Source of the DNA: CBDANO01 sp965197665
GTDB lineage: Bacteria > Chloroflexota > Dehalococcoidia > Lucifugimonadales > UBA3495
Direction: 5' to 3'
NCBI GenBank assembly: GCA_965197665.1
Contig: CBDANO010000002.1
Span: 124,001-188,000 of the forward strand
Length of the DNA: 64,000 nucleotides
Of this stretch, positions 37,268 through 46,505 are shown piece after piece; position 1 is the stretch's first letter, and the number at the start of each line of letters is the position of its first letter. Below the pieces are notes generated by a model. The model did no database searches and was not told where the DNA came from. It saw nothing but the letters and a program-made list of their open reading frames with translations. Made by a program: the position numbers and the translations under genes.

Positions 37268-38179
37268 CTACCGGCTTTCGATCTTGCCGCTGGCGCCGGC
37301 CGGCGCATACCCAACGGCCCCGGACCCAGGGAACAACCCCGCCGGGTACTTGACTTCCACCAAGCACAACCCGTGGGCCGGAAGGGGAGGACACTCCCTA
37401 TGAGCCGGTGACTCCCCGTTTAGCGTCTCATCTATCAGTGTTTCCGGATAGCGCCCCTTACCTACCTGGACCAGCAAAGCGTTGGCCTTGCGAATTTGCT
37501 GCCTTAGAAAACCCTCAGCCTCGGCCTCGATGATCACCGTGTCTTCCTCTCTCCAGACCTCCCATCTGTAGACCCGCCGTACTGCGCTCTTGCCGGGCGG
37601 GCGGCCGGCTGCCAGCACCCGGAAGTCGTGGGTCCCTGCCAGCCCGCGGGCCGCCGCCGCCATTCTACAAACCTGGAGATCGCCTCTTACCCAATAATGT
37701 GTGTTTCTACGTATCGGGGACTTCCATTCCCGGTTCAGGACCAAGTACCGGTAAGTCCGGCTGACCGCATTCTTGCGAGAGTGGAAGTCCAAAGGCATTT
37801 CCTTGGCGTCTAAGACCGCTATGCTCTCGGGCAAGTAATAGTTCAATGCTTTCGGGAACTGCTCCACCGGCTGGGCGCTCCCGGTTAGGAAGTCCACCAC
37901 CTGTCCTTTGGCGTGGGCGCCGGAATCAGTCCGGCTGGCGCCTCGAACCCGAATCGACTCCCCGGTGAACTTGCTCAGACTCTTTTCTATCTCCCCCTGA
38001 ATCGTGGGCCGGCCCGCCTGGAGTTGGAACCCCGAGTAATTGGTGCCGTCGTATTCGATTACCAGGGCCAGCCTTCTTCCTTCTACCTCCCCGGGTTCGC
38101 TACCGCCGACTTGGCCTTGGGGACCCTCTTGATGAGAGACCTTGAGCCGCCCCGAGCCCCTTGTTGATTCCTGTGCCAA
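37268..38179 (-). CDS. truA: tRNA pseudouridine(38-40) synthase
   Basis: 303 residues, TruA family: LALVIEYDGTNYSGFQLQAG, GASRTDSGAHAKGQVVDF with the catalytic aspartate, YWVRGDLQVCRMAAAARGLA, and EAEGFLRQQIRKANALLVQV. It isomerises uridines in the tRNA anticodon arm. The TTG at 38179, 9 bases after the rplQ stop, gives an N-terminal extension of about 36 residues; a CTG directly after a GGGGAGGTAGAAGG tract would give the usual N-terminus, so the true start is uncertain. Confidence 0.93.
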   Translation of the reverse strand: MAQESTRGSGRLKVSHQEGPQGQVGGSEPGEVEGRRLALVIEYDGTNYSGFQLQAGRPTIQGEIEKSLSKFTGESIRVRGASRTDSGAHAKGQVVDFLTGSAQPVEQFPKALNYYLPESIAVLDAKEMPLDFHSRKNAVSRTYRYLVLNREWKSPIRRNTHYWVRGDLQVCRMAAAARGLAGTHDFRVLAAGRPPGKSAVRRVYRWEVWREEDTVIIEAEAEGFLRQQIRKANALLVQVGKGRYPETLIDETLNGESPAHRECPPLPAHGLCLVEVKYPAGLFPGSGAVGYAPAGASGKIESR

Positions 38180-38188
38180 ATTGCGCTG

Positions 38189-38542
38189 CTAGACTAACTC
38201 GATTACCGCCATCTGCGCGGCGTCGCCTTGGCGCGGGCCGAGCTTGGTGATTCGAGTGTATCCCCCCCTCCGCTCGGCGTACCTGACGGCTACGTCGTCG
38301 AACACCTTCTCGATGGTTCTTTTGTCGGGCAACTGGGCCAAAGCAAGCCGCCGGTGATGCAGCGTTCCCTTCTTGCCGTGGGTTATGAGCTTCTCCGCGG
38401 CGACCCTAGTCTCCTTAGCCTTGGCCAAGGTCGTGGTAATTTTTTCGTGGCGAATGAGCTCGGAAACCAAGCCCCGCAATAACGCGGTCCGCTGGTCGCG
38501 GTACCGACTGAGCTTCCTGCCGGCTACTCGGTGGGAGGGCAT
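38189..38542 (-). CDS. rplQ: Ribosomal protein L17
   Basis: 117 residues: [40 protein letters not shown] and the C-terminal [20 protein letters not shown]. Usual length. It follows rpoA by 2 bases, the normal alpha-operon order. Confidence 0.97.
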   Translation of the reverse strand: MPSHRVAGRKLSRYRDQRTALLRGLVSELIRHEKITTTLAKAKETRVAAEKLITHGKKGTLHHRRLALAQLPDKRTIEKVFDDVAVRYAERRGGYTRITKLGPRQGDAAQMAVIELV

Positions 38543-38544
38543 GG

Positions 38545-39732
38545 CTAGATAGACTCCTCTTCATCGTCTTCCGCCAAGTCGGCGTCATCGTCATTCGATT
38601 CTTCTTCAGTCCATTGAACGCCGCCGTTGACGTCTGCCGGCGCAGCTTCTCCGCCGATGAGTTCGCCGATGTCCTCCGGGGTCAAATCGGGTATTGCCCC
38701 GAAGGCGCCGGTTTCGGCGTCTCCTTGCTCCCCAAGCATTCTGTCGTCTGAATCGGCGCCCCGTTGGGAGGTTATGCCCCGGTCGGCCAGTTTCTCCCGC
38801 AACTCCAACAGCGATTTCTCCCCGAAATTACGGATCTTGATCAACTCCTCGTCGGCCATTTCCAGGACCTCACCCACTTTCGTAATGTGGGCCCGCTTCA
38901 AGCAGTTGAGAGTCCTGGGCGATAGCTCCAGCCTCTCGATAGGTGTCTGGTAGATTTCGGGAGAAATCACCAACGGCCCTCGCTCTGCCCCGGCTTCCGA
39001 TATTTTATCCAGGTTGGTAAACAGGAAAAAGTGGTTCACAAGGCTGTCGGCCGCCTCGCGCACCGCCTCAACCGGCGTGATGGTCCCGTCGGTCCAGACC
39101 TCCAGGACCAGCCGTTCGTAGTCCGTGATTTGCCCCACTCTGGTGCGCTCTATGCTGTAGTTGACCTTTCGCACCGGGTTGAAGATCGCGTCCACCGGCA
39201 GCACGCCGACGGGAGGGTTCGACATGCCGTCGGCCTGAGCGGCCGGTTGGTACCCCACCCCCTGCTCGACGTTGAATTCGATGGCGATACGGGAGTCGTC
39301 GGAATCCAGGGTGGCCAAGTGAAGCTCCGGGTTCACTATCTCGAAATCACTGGAGGTAGAAATATCGCCGGCGCAGACCCGACCTTGGCCCGCCACGTCA
39401 AGACGCATCTTCCCGGCCCGGTCGGACTGGGCCCGTATCCTTATTCTCTTGATATTGAGGAGAAGCTCCATCACTTCTTCTTTGACGCCGGGTATCGTTG
39501 TATATTCGTGGACCACGTCTTCTATCTTGACCCAAGTTATGGCGCTCCCGTTGGTGGAGCTAAGAAGTATCCGGCGCAACGGATTGCCGATGGTCAAGCC
39601 GAAGCCTCGCGGCAGGGGTTCCACCGCCATTTTCCCGTAGGAATCCACCGACTCCAGGATGCGGATATCCGGCTTGAGGGCTTCCGATCCTACCTCGGTT
39701 GGAGCGGGAGGAAGGATGTAAGTTTCTAACAT
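38545..39732 (-). CDS. rpoA: RNA polymerase alpha subunit with acidic C-terminal tail
   Basis: 395 residues from ATG 39732, preceded by GAGGT; a longer open frame reaches back into rpsD but has no alpha resemblance. N-terminal domain for assembly ([40 protein letters not shown]) and the C-terminal helix-hairpin-helix domain ([36 protein letters not shown]) end at about residue 320. About 75 further residues follow, rich in Asp/Glu and ending [16 protein letters not shown]. Usual alpha subunits stop near 315-330 residues, so this tail is an addition. Confidence 0.96.
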   Translation of the reverse strand: MLETYILPPAPTEVGSEALKPDIRILESVDSYGKMAVEPLPRGFGLTIGNPLRRILLSSTNGSAITWVKIEDVVHEYTTIPGVKEEVMELLLNIKRIRIRAQSDRAGKMRLDVAGQGRVCAGDISTSSDFEIVNPELHLATLDSDDSRIAIEFNVEQGVGYQPAAQADGMSNPPVGVLPVDAIFNPVRKVNYSIERTRVGQITDYERLVLEVWTDGTITPVEAVREAADSLVNHFFLFTNLDKISEAGAERGPLVISPEIYQTPIERLELSPRTLNCLKRAHITKVGEVLEMADEELIKIRNFGEKSLLELREKLADRGITSQRGADSDDRMLGEQGDAETGAFGAIPDLTPEDIGELIGGEAAPADVNGGVQWTEEESNDDDADLAEDDEEESI

Positions 39733-39740
39733 TGGGCTTT

Positions 39741-40367
39741 CTACCTCGAGTAAAACTCTACGATCAACCGCGAATCTATTGACTGTTGCAGGTCTTCGTC
39801 CGAGGGCAAGGACACTACCCGCCCGCTCATCTCTCCTTGGTTCAAGTTGAGCCACGCCGGTACCGGCCGTTTGGGCACGCCGTCGGTCCGCTCCTTGAAG
39901 AAGTCTGTAGCCTTTACCGACTCTTTCCAGGTTATTTCATCGCCGACTTCAACCTGGTAGGAAGGGATGTCGTTCTTGTGTCCGTTTACTTGCATGTGGC
40001 CGTGCAAGACCAGTTGGCGGGCCTGCTTTCGGGAATCGGCGAACCCCAACAAGAAGATAGTGTTGTCGAACCGGCGTTCCAGAGTCCGCAGTAGGTTCAG
40101 GCCGGTGATGCCGGTAGCGTTGAAGGCTTGAGCCATGTATTTTCGGAACTGGGTCTCGTAGACGCCGTAGATGTACTTGGCTTTCTGCTTTTCCAGCAAG
40201 TGAACACCATAGTCCGAAGCTCTTCTACGGCGGCGAGACTGGTCTCCCGGCGGGGTCCGGCGACGCTCGAAGGCGCACCGCGGCGTGAAACACCGGTCCC
40301 CCTTCAAGAAGAGCTTTTCGCCGCTCCGGCGGCACAATCGGCATGACGGCCCTGTGTATCTACCCAT
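39741..40367 (-). CDS. rpsD: Ribosomal protein S4
   Basis: 208 residues. Zinc-type N-terminus (GPSCRLCRRSGEKLFLKGDR followed by CFTPRC) and the S4 RNA-binding domain (RRFDNTIFLLGFADSRKQAR, QLVLHGHMQVNGHKNDIPSY). S4 nucleates 30S assembly. It lies between rpsK and rpoA. Confidence 0.97.
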   Translation of the reverse strand: MGRYTGPSCRLCRRSGEKLFLKGDRCFTPRCAFERRRTPPGDQSRRRRRASDYGVHLLEKQKAKYIYGVYETQFRKYMAQAFNATGITGLNLLRTLERRFDNTIFLLGFADSRKQARQLVLHGHMQVNGHKNDIPSYQVEVGDEITWKESVKATDFFKERTDGVPKRPVPAWLNLNQGEMSGRVVSLPSDEDLQQSIDSRLIVEFYSR

Positions 40368-40379
40368 CAGATTTGTTGC

Positions 40380-40763
40380 TTACACCCTCCTTCTTTTTGG
40401 CGGACGACAACCGTTGTGGGGTATGGGGGTGACGTCTCGAATGCTGGTCACCACGAGCCCGGCTCCTTGAAGGGAGCGTATAGCGGCTTCCCGCCCGGTG
40501 CCGGGTCCTTTGATCATGACGTCCACCTGCCGCAGGCCCTGGTCCATGCCCCGTCGAGCGGCTTGCTCGGCGGCCCGCTGGGCAGCGAAAGCGGTCCCTT
40601 TCCGGGACCCCTTGAATCCCACGGTCCCGGCGCTGGCCGAAGCGATAACGGCCCCTTGGGGGTCGGTTATGCTGACCAACGTATTATTGAAGGTGGAATA
40701 GATATAAGCCTTCCCGTGGGGCACGGCGCGGCGCTCTCTTCGACGCGATCTTGTCCTAGCCAT
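40380..40763 (-). CDS. rpsK: Ribosomal protein S11
   Basis: 127 residues: [40 protein letters not shown], and [20 protein letters not shown] at the C-terminus. 12 bases before rpsD and 9 bases after rpsM. Confidence 0.97.
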   Translation of the reverse strand: MARTRSRRRERRAVPHGKAYIYSTFNNTLVSITDPQGAVIASASAGTVGFKGSRKGTAFAAQRAAEQAARRGMDQGLRQVDVMIKGPGTGREAAIRSLQGAGLVVTSIRDVTPIPHNGCRPPKRRRV

Positions 40764-40772
40764 AATCCTACT

Positions 40773-41165
40773 CTACTTCTTCGCCCCGGTGCGGCGGCCC
40801 CGGCCTGCTACGGTGCGGCGGGGGCCTTTCCGGGTACGAGCGTTGGTACGGGTTCGCTGGCCGTGGGCCGGCAGGCTCCGGCGGTGGCGCAGCCCCCGGT
40901 AGGAGCCGATTTCGATTAAACGCCGGATGTTCTGATTTACTTCCCGCCGCAAGTCGCCCTCGGCCAAGTACTCCTTGTCCACCAACTCGCGGATGTGGTC
41001 GATTTGGGCCTCGTCCAACTCGTTCATTCTGGGCGGGAGGGTGGAGTCGATGCCGGCCTTGTCCAGTATTTCCGCGGCCAAGCCGGGGCCGATGCCGTAT
41101 ATGCTGCGAAGAGCAACGTGGGCCTTCTTCCGGTCTGGCACGTCTACGCCTGCTATGCGGACCAC
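40773..41165 (-). CDS. rpsM: Ribosomal protein S13
   Basis: 130 residues from GTG 41165, 6 bases after AAGGAGG: RIAGVDVPDRKKAHVALRSI, GIGPGLAAEILDKAGI, SYRGLRHRRSLPAHGQRTRT and a basic C-terminus touching tRNA. In its upstream spacer a 19-bp sequence is duplicated (41175-41215). Confidence 0.97.
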   Translation of the reverse strand: MVRIAGVDVPDRKKAHVALRSIYGIGPGLAAEILDKAGIDSTLPPRMNELDEAQIDHIRELVDKEYLAEGDLRREVNQNIRRLIEIGSYRGLRHRRSLPAHGQRTRTNARTRKGPRRTVAGRGRRTGAKK

Positions 41166-41174
41166 TGGCCACCT

Positions 41175-41215
41175 CCTTCGGGTAGCAACCTATCAGCCTT
41201 CGGGTAGCAACCTAT
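41175..41215. repeat. Tandem duplication, 22-bp period
   Basis: CCTTCGGGTAGCAACCTAT occurs at 41175-41193 and again at 41197-41215 in the rpmJ-rpsM spacer, just upstream of the rpsM ribosome binding site on the minus strand. Confidence 0.85.
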
Positions 41216-41226
41216 TAAATAGTAAT

Positions 41227-41340
41227 CTAACCCTGACGCTGGGCGTGTCTGGGGTTGGAGCAGATTATCCTTACCACGCCCTTGCGTTTGATAACCCGGC
41301 ACTTGTCGCACCGGGGCTTTACTGATGCGGAAACTTTCAC
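41227..41340 (-). CDS. rpmJ: Ribosomal protein L36
   Basis: 37 residues from GTG 41340: [20 protein letters not shown] followed by [16 protein letters not shown]. Zinc-ribbon ligands CxxC...C...H are all present (the C+ form). Too small for most ORF listings; it sits in the conserved place between infA and rpsM. AGGGA precedes the start. Confidence 0.95.
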   Translation of the reverse strand: MKVSASVKPRCDKCRVIKRKGVVRIICSNPRHAQRQG

Positions 41341-41387
41341 GAGTTCGTCCCTAATTCCTTAAGAAGTCCTGTTTTCATCCTTTGGGC

Positions 41388-41415
41388 GGGCGGGTTTCAA
41401 ACCGGCTCCTACGTT
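41388..41415. repeat. Dispersed GGTTTCAAACC palindrome, copy 2
   Basis: GGCGGGTTTCAAACCGGCTC and then CTACGTTTTGG in the infA-rpmJ spacer. It shares its core with 593-605 and 57458-57472. Confidence 0.5.
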
Positions 41416-41485
41416 TTGGCGTTGGTTTTCGGAGAGTGGTGTTTTTGCCCTCCGGAGGCCGGGGTCTAATTGGCGTGAGGGATTG

Positions 41486-41704
41486 TTACTTGAACCGGTA
41501 GGTTATGCGGCCTCGGCTCAGGTCATAGGGGGAAAGCTCCACCAACACGCGGTCCCCGGGCAGCACCCTTATGAAGTGCATCCGTATCTTGCCTGAGACG
41601 TGGGCCAGCACCTCGTGATCGTTGGGAAGCTCCACCCTGAACATGCCGTTGGGTAACGCTTCCTTCACGTTGGCCTCTACTTCGATCGCTTGCTTCTTAG
41701 CCAT
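41486..41704 (-). CDS. infA: Translation initiation factor IF-1
   Basis: 72 residues, one OB-fold: [60 protein letters not shown]. It binds the 30S A site during initiation. Located between map and rpmJ as in many bacteria. Confidence 0.97.
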   Translation of the reverse strand: MAKKQAIEVEANVKEALPNGMFRVELPNDHEVLAHVSGKIRMHFIRVLPGDRVLVELSPYDLSRGRITYRFK

Positions 41705-41761
41705 ACATGTCCTTCGCGTCCGTGTCTGATAATACCCGGTATGCCCCCGCCGGCCTTGGCT

Positions 41762-42568
41762 CTAGTTATGATTGGTCAAAATCTCCGGGCCTTGCTCCGT
41801 AATGGCGATGGTGTGCTCGAAGTGGGCCGAGATCTTGCCGTCGGCGGTCACCACGGTCCACTGGTCGTCCAGGATCCTGGTATGCCAATCGCGGAGGTTG
41901 AGCATCGGTTCTATGGCGATGCACATGCCCGGGCGCAACAGCGGACCCATACCTGCTTGCCCGTAGTTGGGCACCTGGGGCTCTTCATGGAGGAACCGGC
42001 CTACCCCGTGGCCGACGAACTCGCGCACTACCCCGTAACCTTTGGACTCTCCGTATTGTTGGACCGAGGCGCCGATGTCTCCGACCCGATTGCCCAGCTG
42101 GGAGGCCTTGATTCCTTCTTCCAAGCTCCGGCGGGTGGCCTCGATTAGTTCGGCGGCTTCTCGGTCAACTTCGCCCACCGGCAATGAAACCGCCGCGTCG
42201 CCGATCAACCCGTCCAGGGTGGCGCCCACGTCCAGCTTGATTATATCTCCCTTTTTGAGCGCCCTCTTGCTTGGTATCCCGTGCACTATCTCTTCATTTA
42301 TCGACGTGCAGATGCTGGCCGGAAACCCGCGGTAGCCCTTGAAGGTGGGCTTGGCGCCGTGGCGCGTGATTTCCTTGTGAGCAATCTTGTCCAACTCCAG
42401 CGTGGTGATGCCGGGCTCCACCGACTGCTTCAACAGAGTGATGACTGCTCCGACCACAGCCCCGGCTTGCCGCATGGCGTCCAGTTCTTGGGGCGACTTG
42501 ATTGTGATGCCCCCGCTGTACTTAGAGGCTGAATTGGACGCGGTTTCGATTTTCCGGTCTTTTTTCAC
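41762..42568 (-). CDS. map: Methionine aminopeptidase, type I
   Basis: 268 residues. Metal ligands: the two aspartates in KLDVGATLDGLIGDAAVSLP, the histidine in FVGHGVGRFLHEEPQVPNYG, and glutamates in CIAIEPML and HFEHTIAITEQ. Removes the N-terminal methionine from new proteins. The first 20 residues (MKKDRKIETASNSASKYSGG) are an unusual polar extension. Confidence 0.95.
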   Translation of the reverse strand: MKKDRKIETASNSASKYSGGITIKSPQELDAMRQAGAVVGAVITLLKQSVEPGITTLELDKIAHKEITRHGAKPTFKGYRGFPASICTSINEEIVHGIPSKRALKKGDIIKLDVGATLDGLIGDAAVSLPVGEVDREAAELIEATRRSLEEGIKASQLGNRVGDIGASVQQYGESKGYGVVREFVGHGVGRFLHEEPQVPNYGQAGMGPLLRPGMCIAIEPMLNLRDWHTRILDDQWTVVTADGKISAHFEHTIAITEQGPEILTNHN

Positions 42569-42675
42569 CCTAGTTATTCTACTCCCGATTCGGACCGTTT
42601 GAAACCCGTACCCCGGCGGCGCTCTTCCAGCCCCGTCGGTCCGGCTCGTTGGTCCGATTTGAAGGCTGCTCCTTA

Positions 42676-43344
42676 CTACCCCGGTTGCAGCGCCCTCGTT
42701 AGCTCGTTGTTGACCGATTCGACGCTGCCCGACCCGGGCACCTCGACGACAAGGTCTTGACCGCGGTAGAAGTCCAGTAGAGGCATTGTTTCATTTTGGT
42801 AGACTTCTATGCGGCGCTTCACCGCTTCCGGGCTGTCGTCCTCCCGCTGGTACAACTCGCCGCCGCATTTGGCGCAGCGCTGGGCCTCCCGGCTTGTCGA
42901 GTCGTCTTGAGCATAGCCGGAAGGTTGGAGCGTGTAGGGCGCCTGGCAATCGCGGCAGGAGTAGCGCCCGCTCAGGCGCCGGACCAACTCCTGCTCCGGA
43001 ACGTCTATGTGGACCACTTTGTCCAAACCCCTGGACCTCCGGGTTAGGGCTTCTTCCAAGGCCTTCGCTTGCTTGCGGCTGCGCGGGAAGCCGTCCAGGA
43101 TAAACCCGTCCTCCGAGGTTAGGGATAGCACTAACTCCAAGATGATGTCTATAGTCACCTCATCGGGTACCAACAAGCCCTGGTTCATGAATTCAGCCGC
43201 TTTGAGGCCCAATGGCGTCCCCTCGTTCAGGTGCCGGCGGAACAGATCGCCGGAGGATATGTGGGCCACGCCTAGCCTTTCCTTCAGAAACTGGGCCTGG
43301 GTGCCCTTCCCCGCTCCCGGAGGGCCGAAAAGCACCAGTCGCAT
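42676..43344 (-). CDS. adk: Adenylate kinase (zinc-type lid)
   Basis: 222 residues from ATG 43344 (family start MRLVLFGPPGAGKGTQ; a GTG 12 bases upstream is possible). P-loop GPPGAGKGTQ, NMP-binding RHLNEGTPLGLKAAEF, DGFPRSRKQ, and a long LID with four cysteines CRDC...CAKC that bind structural zinc. It catalyses AMP + ATP to 2 ADP. Placed after secY, as usual. Confidence 0.95.
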   Translation of the reverse strand: MRLVLFGPPGAGKGTQAQFLKERLGVAHISSGDLFRRHLNEGTPLGLKAAEFMNQGLLVPDEVTIDIILELVLSLTSEDGFILDGFPRSRKQAKALEEALTRRSRGLDKVVHIDVPEQELVRRLSGRYSCRDCQAPYTLQPSGYAQDDSTSREAQRCAKCGGELYQREDDSPEAVKRRIEVYQNETMPLLDFYRGQDLVVEVPGSGSVESVNNELTRALQPG

Positions 43345-43358
43345 CGCCTGAGCCACGG

Positions 43359-44687
43359 CTATCTTAAGAACCCCTCATAGTTCCGCATCATTAACTGCGC
43401 CTCCAGTTGCCGCAGCGTGTCCAAGCCAACGCCGACCATTATCAATAGACTGGTGCTGCTAAGAGAAATTGCTTGCACACCCGTTACCAACGACGCCAGG
43501 TAGGGGACCACGGCAATGAACCCCAAGAACAGCGCGCCCCCCATGGTAATGCGCACGATTACCCGGTTCAAATAGTCTTGGGTGGGTTGGCCGGGCCTGA
43601 TGCCCAGCACGAAACCTCCGTTCCGCTGTAGGTTTTCCGCCAAGTTTTGCTGGTTGAACACCACCAACGTGTAGAAGAAAGTGAAGATCACTACCAGGAT
43701 GAACGCCATGATCCAGTACAGGGGCGCCGTAGGTATCAACAAGTCGGCGAAGAAGCGGGCCGCGTCGCCCACCCAACCCCCGCTGGCGGACAGGTAAGTT
43801 GCGATAGTGCCCGGAAGAATCACAATGGAAAAAGCAAAGATCAACGGGATCATACCGGCGGAATTTATGCGCAATGGCAGATAGGTAGCGCCGCTTTGAC
43901 GGTACATCCTCCCGCCTCTGAATATGCTCCTCCCGTATTGGACCGGAATTCTCCGGTGGGCTTCGTTGAACATTACGATCAGCGCAATTATCAACACGCC
44001 GATCAAGGCAAAGAAGCCGATGCCCAAGATGTTGTCCCGGTCTACGAATCCTTGGGCTAAAAGACTGGGGAACCCGGCCACAATGCCGGCAAAGATGATC
44101 AACGAAATGCCGTTGCCGATGCCTTTTTCGGTTATTAGTTCCCCCAGCCAAACGAGGAACATGGTCCCCGCCACGATCGACAAGAGAGCCGCGAGGGTGG
44201 GCAATAGGGCGCTGCCGGTGAAGCCCACCTCGGCGATTACGCCGCTTTGCTGCAACAGGACCAACTGCCCGTACCCTTGGGCCAATGCTATGGGTACCGT
44301 CAGCCAGTGGACGTAGCGGTTCATCTTGGCCCGCCCCGCCTCTCCTTCTCTGGAGATTTCTTGGAGCGCGGGCACCACCGGGGTCAACAGCTGCATTACG
44401 ATGGAGGCGGTGATGTAGGGGAACACACCCAGCGCCACGATGCTCATTCGACGCAGCGCGCCGCCGCTGAACAGGTCCAAGAAGCCCAACAATTGGTTGC
44501 TGTTGAAGAGGTTGTCCAGTTGCTGGCTGTCGATACCGGGTATGGGAATATGGGCGGCGAAACGGTACAAGGCCAGCATGGCCAGGGTGAACAGGATTTT
44601 CGCCCGCAAGTCGGGCAGACTAAAAGCGTCTATGGCCGCTTGGATCAGCCGGGGAAAACGTCCTGCCTGGGGTTCGGCGGATATCAT
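43359..44687 (-). CDS. secY: Preprotein translocase subunit SecY
   Basis: 442 residues with ten transmembrane segments. Motifs: AHIPIPGIDSQQL, LFSGGALRRMSIVALGVFPY with the plug region, VVPALQEISREGEAGRAKMN and GKGIGNGISLIIFAG. It forms the protein export channel. Its start overlaps the rplO stop by 4 bases; adk follows after 14 bases. Confidence 0.97.
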   Translation of the reverse strand: MISAEPQAGRFPRLIQAAIDAFSLPDLRAKILFTLAMLALYRFAAHIPIPGIDSQQLDNLFNSNQLLGFLDLFSGGALRRMSIVALGVFPYITASIVMQLLTPVVPALQEISREGEAGRAKMNRYVHWLTVPIALAQGYGQLVLLQQSGVIAEVGFTGSALLPTLAALLSIVAGTMFLVWLGELITEKGIGNGISLIIFAGIVAGFPSLLAQGFVDRDNILGIGFFALIGVLIIALIVMFNEAHRRIPVQYGRSIFRGGRMYRQSGATYLPLRINSAGMIPLIFAFSIVILPGTIATYLSASGGWVGDAARFFADLLIPTAPLYWIMAFILVVIFTFFYTLVVFNQQNLAENLQRNGGFVLGIRPGQPTQDYLNRVIVRITMGGALFLGFIAVVPYLASLVTGVQAISLSSTSLLIMVGVGLDTLRQLEAQLMMRNYEGFLR

Positions 44688-45136
44688 CTGGCCGGAAGTT
44701 CCTCCACCGTCCCTTTGGCCGACTCTATTTTCTCTCTGGCGGAACGAGTAAATTTATGAGCAACCACGGTGATTGCTCTGCTAATCTCCCCGTCCCCCAC
44801 TATTTTGATCGGCTGCTTCAAGTTGCGTAAGTAGCCTCTCTGGAGAAGCGCCTCCGGGGTTACCCGGTCACCGGCCTCGAAGTTGTCCAGGTCCGCCACT
44901 TTCACCAACGAGTAGTAGGTCTTGAAGGTGTTGGTAAAGCCCCGCTTCATCGGCAGGCCCTTGATCATGGGGAGCTGGCCCCCCTCGAAGCCGGTCCGCA
45001 AGTCTCTGCCGGACCGGGACTTTTGCCCCTTCATGCCCCGCCCCGCGGTGCTGCCTTGGCCGGCGGCGTCGCCCCGGCCCACTCGCTTCCTTGATTTTCT
45101 GGCCCCCTTGTTGGGGACTAGCTGATGTTCCATCAT
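44684..45136 (-). CDS. rplO: Ribosomal protein L15
   Basis: 150 residues from ATG 45136, 7 bases after GAGGA: NKGARKSRKRVGRGDAAGQG, STAGRGMKGQKSRSGRDLRT, FEGGQLPMIKGLPMKRGF. The frame extends upstream over rpmD but without L15 similarity, so that part is rejected. Confidence 0.96.
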   Translation of the reverse strand: MMEHQLVPNKGARKSRKRVGRGDAAGQGSTAGRGMKGQKSRSGRDLRTGFEGGQLPMIKGLPMKRGFTNTFKTYYSLVKVADLDNFEAGDRVTPEALLQRGYLRNLKQPIKIVGDGEISRAITVVAHKFTRSAREKIESAKGTVEELPAR

Positions 45137-45153
45137 TGGAGGGTCCTCATCAC

Positions 45154-45345
45154 TCAACCTGCCGGGTCCATCTCTTCCACGGTAACCAGATGGACCACCT
45201 TGTTCACCATCCCACGGATGGAGGGCGTGTCCATGTGGATGACGGACTGGTGCAGCCGGCGCAGCCCAAGGGATTGGATTATCTTCCGTTGAGATTGGGT
45301 CCGGCCGATGCAGCTCTTCATCCAAGTTATTTTCAATTGGCCCAT
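45154..45345 (-). CDS. rpmD: Ribosomal protein L30
   Basis: 63 residues: QLKITWMKSCIGRTQSQRKI, GLRRLHQSVIHMDTPSIRGM, VNKVVHLVTVEE. Usual length and place between rpsE and rplO. Confidence 0.95.
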   Translation of the reverse strand: MGQLKITWMKSCIGRTQSQRKIIQSLGLRRLHQSVIHMDTPSIRGMVNKVVHLVTVEEMDPAG

Positions 45346-45385
45346 GGGCGCCTCTTCACCGCTGTGCGATGGCTTTCCTTCCGTT

Positions 45386-45411
45386 ACTCCGGTTCTATAC
45401 TCCGGTTCTAT
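45386..45411. repeat. Tandem duplication, 13-bp period
   Basis: ACTCCGGTTCTAT occurs twice head to tail (45386-45398, 45399-45411) in the 155-bp rpsE-rpmD spacer. Confidence 0.85.
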
Positions 45412-45500
45412 AAAAAGGCCCGGCGTTGCCCACTCTGGAAGTTGCCTGCGGTTTTCTTCTTTAGCCTACGCTGTCCGGAGTCCCTGGGAAATCAAACCCA

Positions 45501-46034
45501 TTAAACCCTGCTCCCGCCGTCGGGGCCTCGCCCGCGCCGGGCCAATTCCTTTACCGGGTCCCGGAGCTGCCGCAAGGCTTCCAGGGTGGCGTACACTATG
45601 TTGATAGGATTCCTGGATCCCAGAGACTTGCCGACCACGTCTCTCACGCCGCCCAACTCCAGTATGGCCCTCATGGCGCCCGCGGCAATTACGCCGGTGC
45701 CTTCTCGGGCCGGCTTGATCAATACGATGGTCGCGCCTTTCTTTATCGTAATTTGCTGCGGTATGGTGCTTCCTTTGAGGGGAATGTCAACCATGTTTCG
45801 CCGGGCGATGGCGTTGCCTTTGCGCACCGCGTCCGGTATTACCAAGGCCTTGCCCAGCCCGGCGCCGACGCGCCCGGCGCTGTCGCCCACCACCACCAAG
45901 GCATTGAACCGGAGGCGGCGGCCCCCCTTGACTACCTTGGCAATTCGGCGGGTGTAGACTACCCGCTCGGAAAATCCGGACGGGTCTTCTTCCCGTGACC
46001 GGCTGAACTGGCCCCTGTCACGCGCAAATACCAT
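45501..46034 (-). CDS. rpsE: Ribosomal protein S5
   Basis: 177 residues: FSERVVYTRRIAKVVKGGRR, FNALVVVGDSAGRVGAGLGK, EVRKGN-type helix as AVRKGNAIARRNMVDIPLKG, and GTGVIAAGAMRAILELGGVR. A GGGGGAGG lies 12 bases upstream; before that are a hairpin and an 8-codon mini-ORF (46071-46097) that may tune its expression. Confidence 0.96.
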   Translation of the reverse strand: MVFARDRGQFSRSREEDPSGFSERVVYTRRIAKVVKGGRRLRFNALVVVGDSAGRVGAGLGKALVIPDAVRKGNAIARRNMVDIPLKGSTIPQQITIKKGATIVLIKPAREGTGVIAAGAMRAILELGGVRDVVGKSLGSRNPINIVYATLEALRQLRDPVKELARRGRGPDGGSRV

Positions 46035-46052
46035 TCGCGGGTATAACCTCCC

Positions 46053-46067
46053 CCGGCAAGCTGCCGG
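46053..46067 (-). promoter_or_regulatory. Hairpin directly upstream of the rpsE ribosome binding site
   Basis: CCGGCA (46053-46058) and TGCCGG (46062-46067) form a perfect 6-bp stem with a 3-base loop, next to the rpsE Shine-Dalgarno and just after a mini-ORF. Confidence 0.45.
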
Positions 46068-46070
46068 CTG

Positions 46071-46097
46071 CTACCACCATTTCAAGTTGGCTTCCAT
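46071..46097 (-). CDS. Possible leader mini-ORF MEANLKWW before rpsE
   Basis: Eight codons from ATG 46097 to TAG 46071, preceded by a very strong TGAGGAGAGG about 5 bases upstream. The peptide ends in two tryptophans and stops just before a hairpin in front of the rpsE ribosome binding site. Such an arrangement could couple or attenuate S5 translation. A chance ORF with a relic ribosome binding site is the alternative. Confidence 0.3.
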   Translation of the reverse strand: MEANLKWW

Positions 46098-46146
46098 CAC
46101 AACCTCTCCTCAGATACTGATTTTCTTGAGGAGAAATGATCAATCA

Positions 46147-46503
46147 TTAGAATTTAAGTCCGCCCTCGCGGGATGCCTCGGCTAATGCTTTCACCCGGCC
46201 ATGATATTTATAGCCGCCCCGGTCGAACACCACTTGATCTACTCCCTGAGCCAGGGCCCGTTCGGCGATTAGCTTCCCTACGGACTGGGAGGCCATCGAC
46301 TTCGGCGAAGCCCCTGCCCCAGCTTCCAGGCTGGAAGACGCGGCCAGGGTGCGCCCGGTGGTGTCGTCGATTAGTTGCGCGTAAATATGCCGGAGGCTGC
46401 GGAACACGCATAGCCTCGGACGGTCGGAGTCGCCCCGGACCTTCTTTCGCACCCGCAGGTGTCGAACGCGCCGCATTTTTCGAGAGTCTCTGTCTTTAGG
46501 CAT
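46147..46503 (-). CDS. rplR: Ribosomal protein L18
   Basis: 118 residues: [60 protein letters not shown]. Binds 5S rRNA. Lies 2 bases after rplF; the following 112-bp spacer to rpsE is unusually long. Confidence 0.96.
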   Translation of the reverse strand: MPKDRDSRKMRRVRHLRVRKKVRGDSDRPRLCVFRSLRHIYAQLIDDTTGRTLAASSSLEAGAGASPKSMASQSVGKLIAERALAQGVDQVVFDRGGYKYHGRVKALAEASREGGLKF

Positions 46504-46505
46504 GA

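Noticed and set aside
39733..39855. 41-residue N-terminal extension of rpoA
   Set aside because: It overlaps the end of rpsD, lacks similarity, and ATG 39732 has a ribosome binding site.
45137..45325. 63-residue extension of L15 over rpmD
   Set aside because: This is the shadow of rpmD in another frame; ATG 45136 fits family length.
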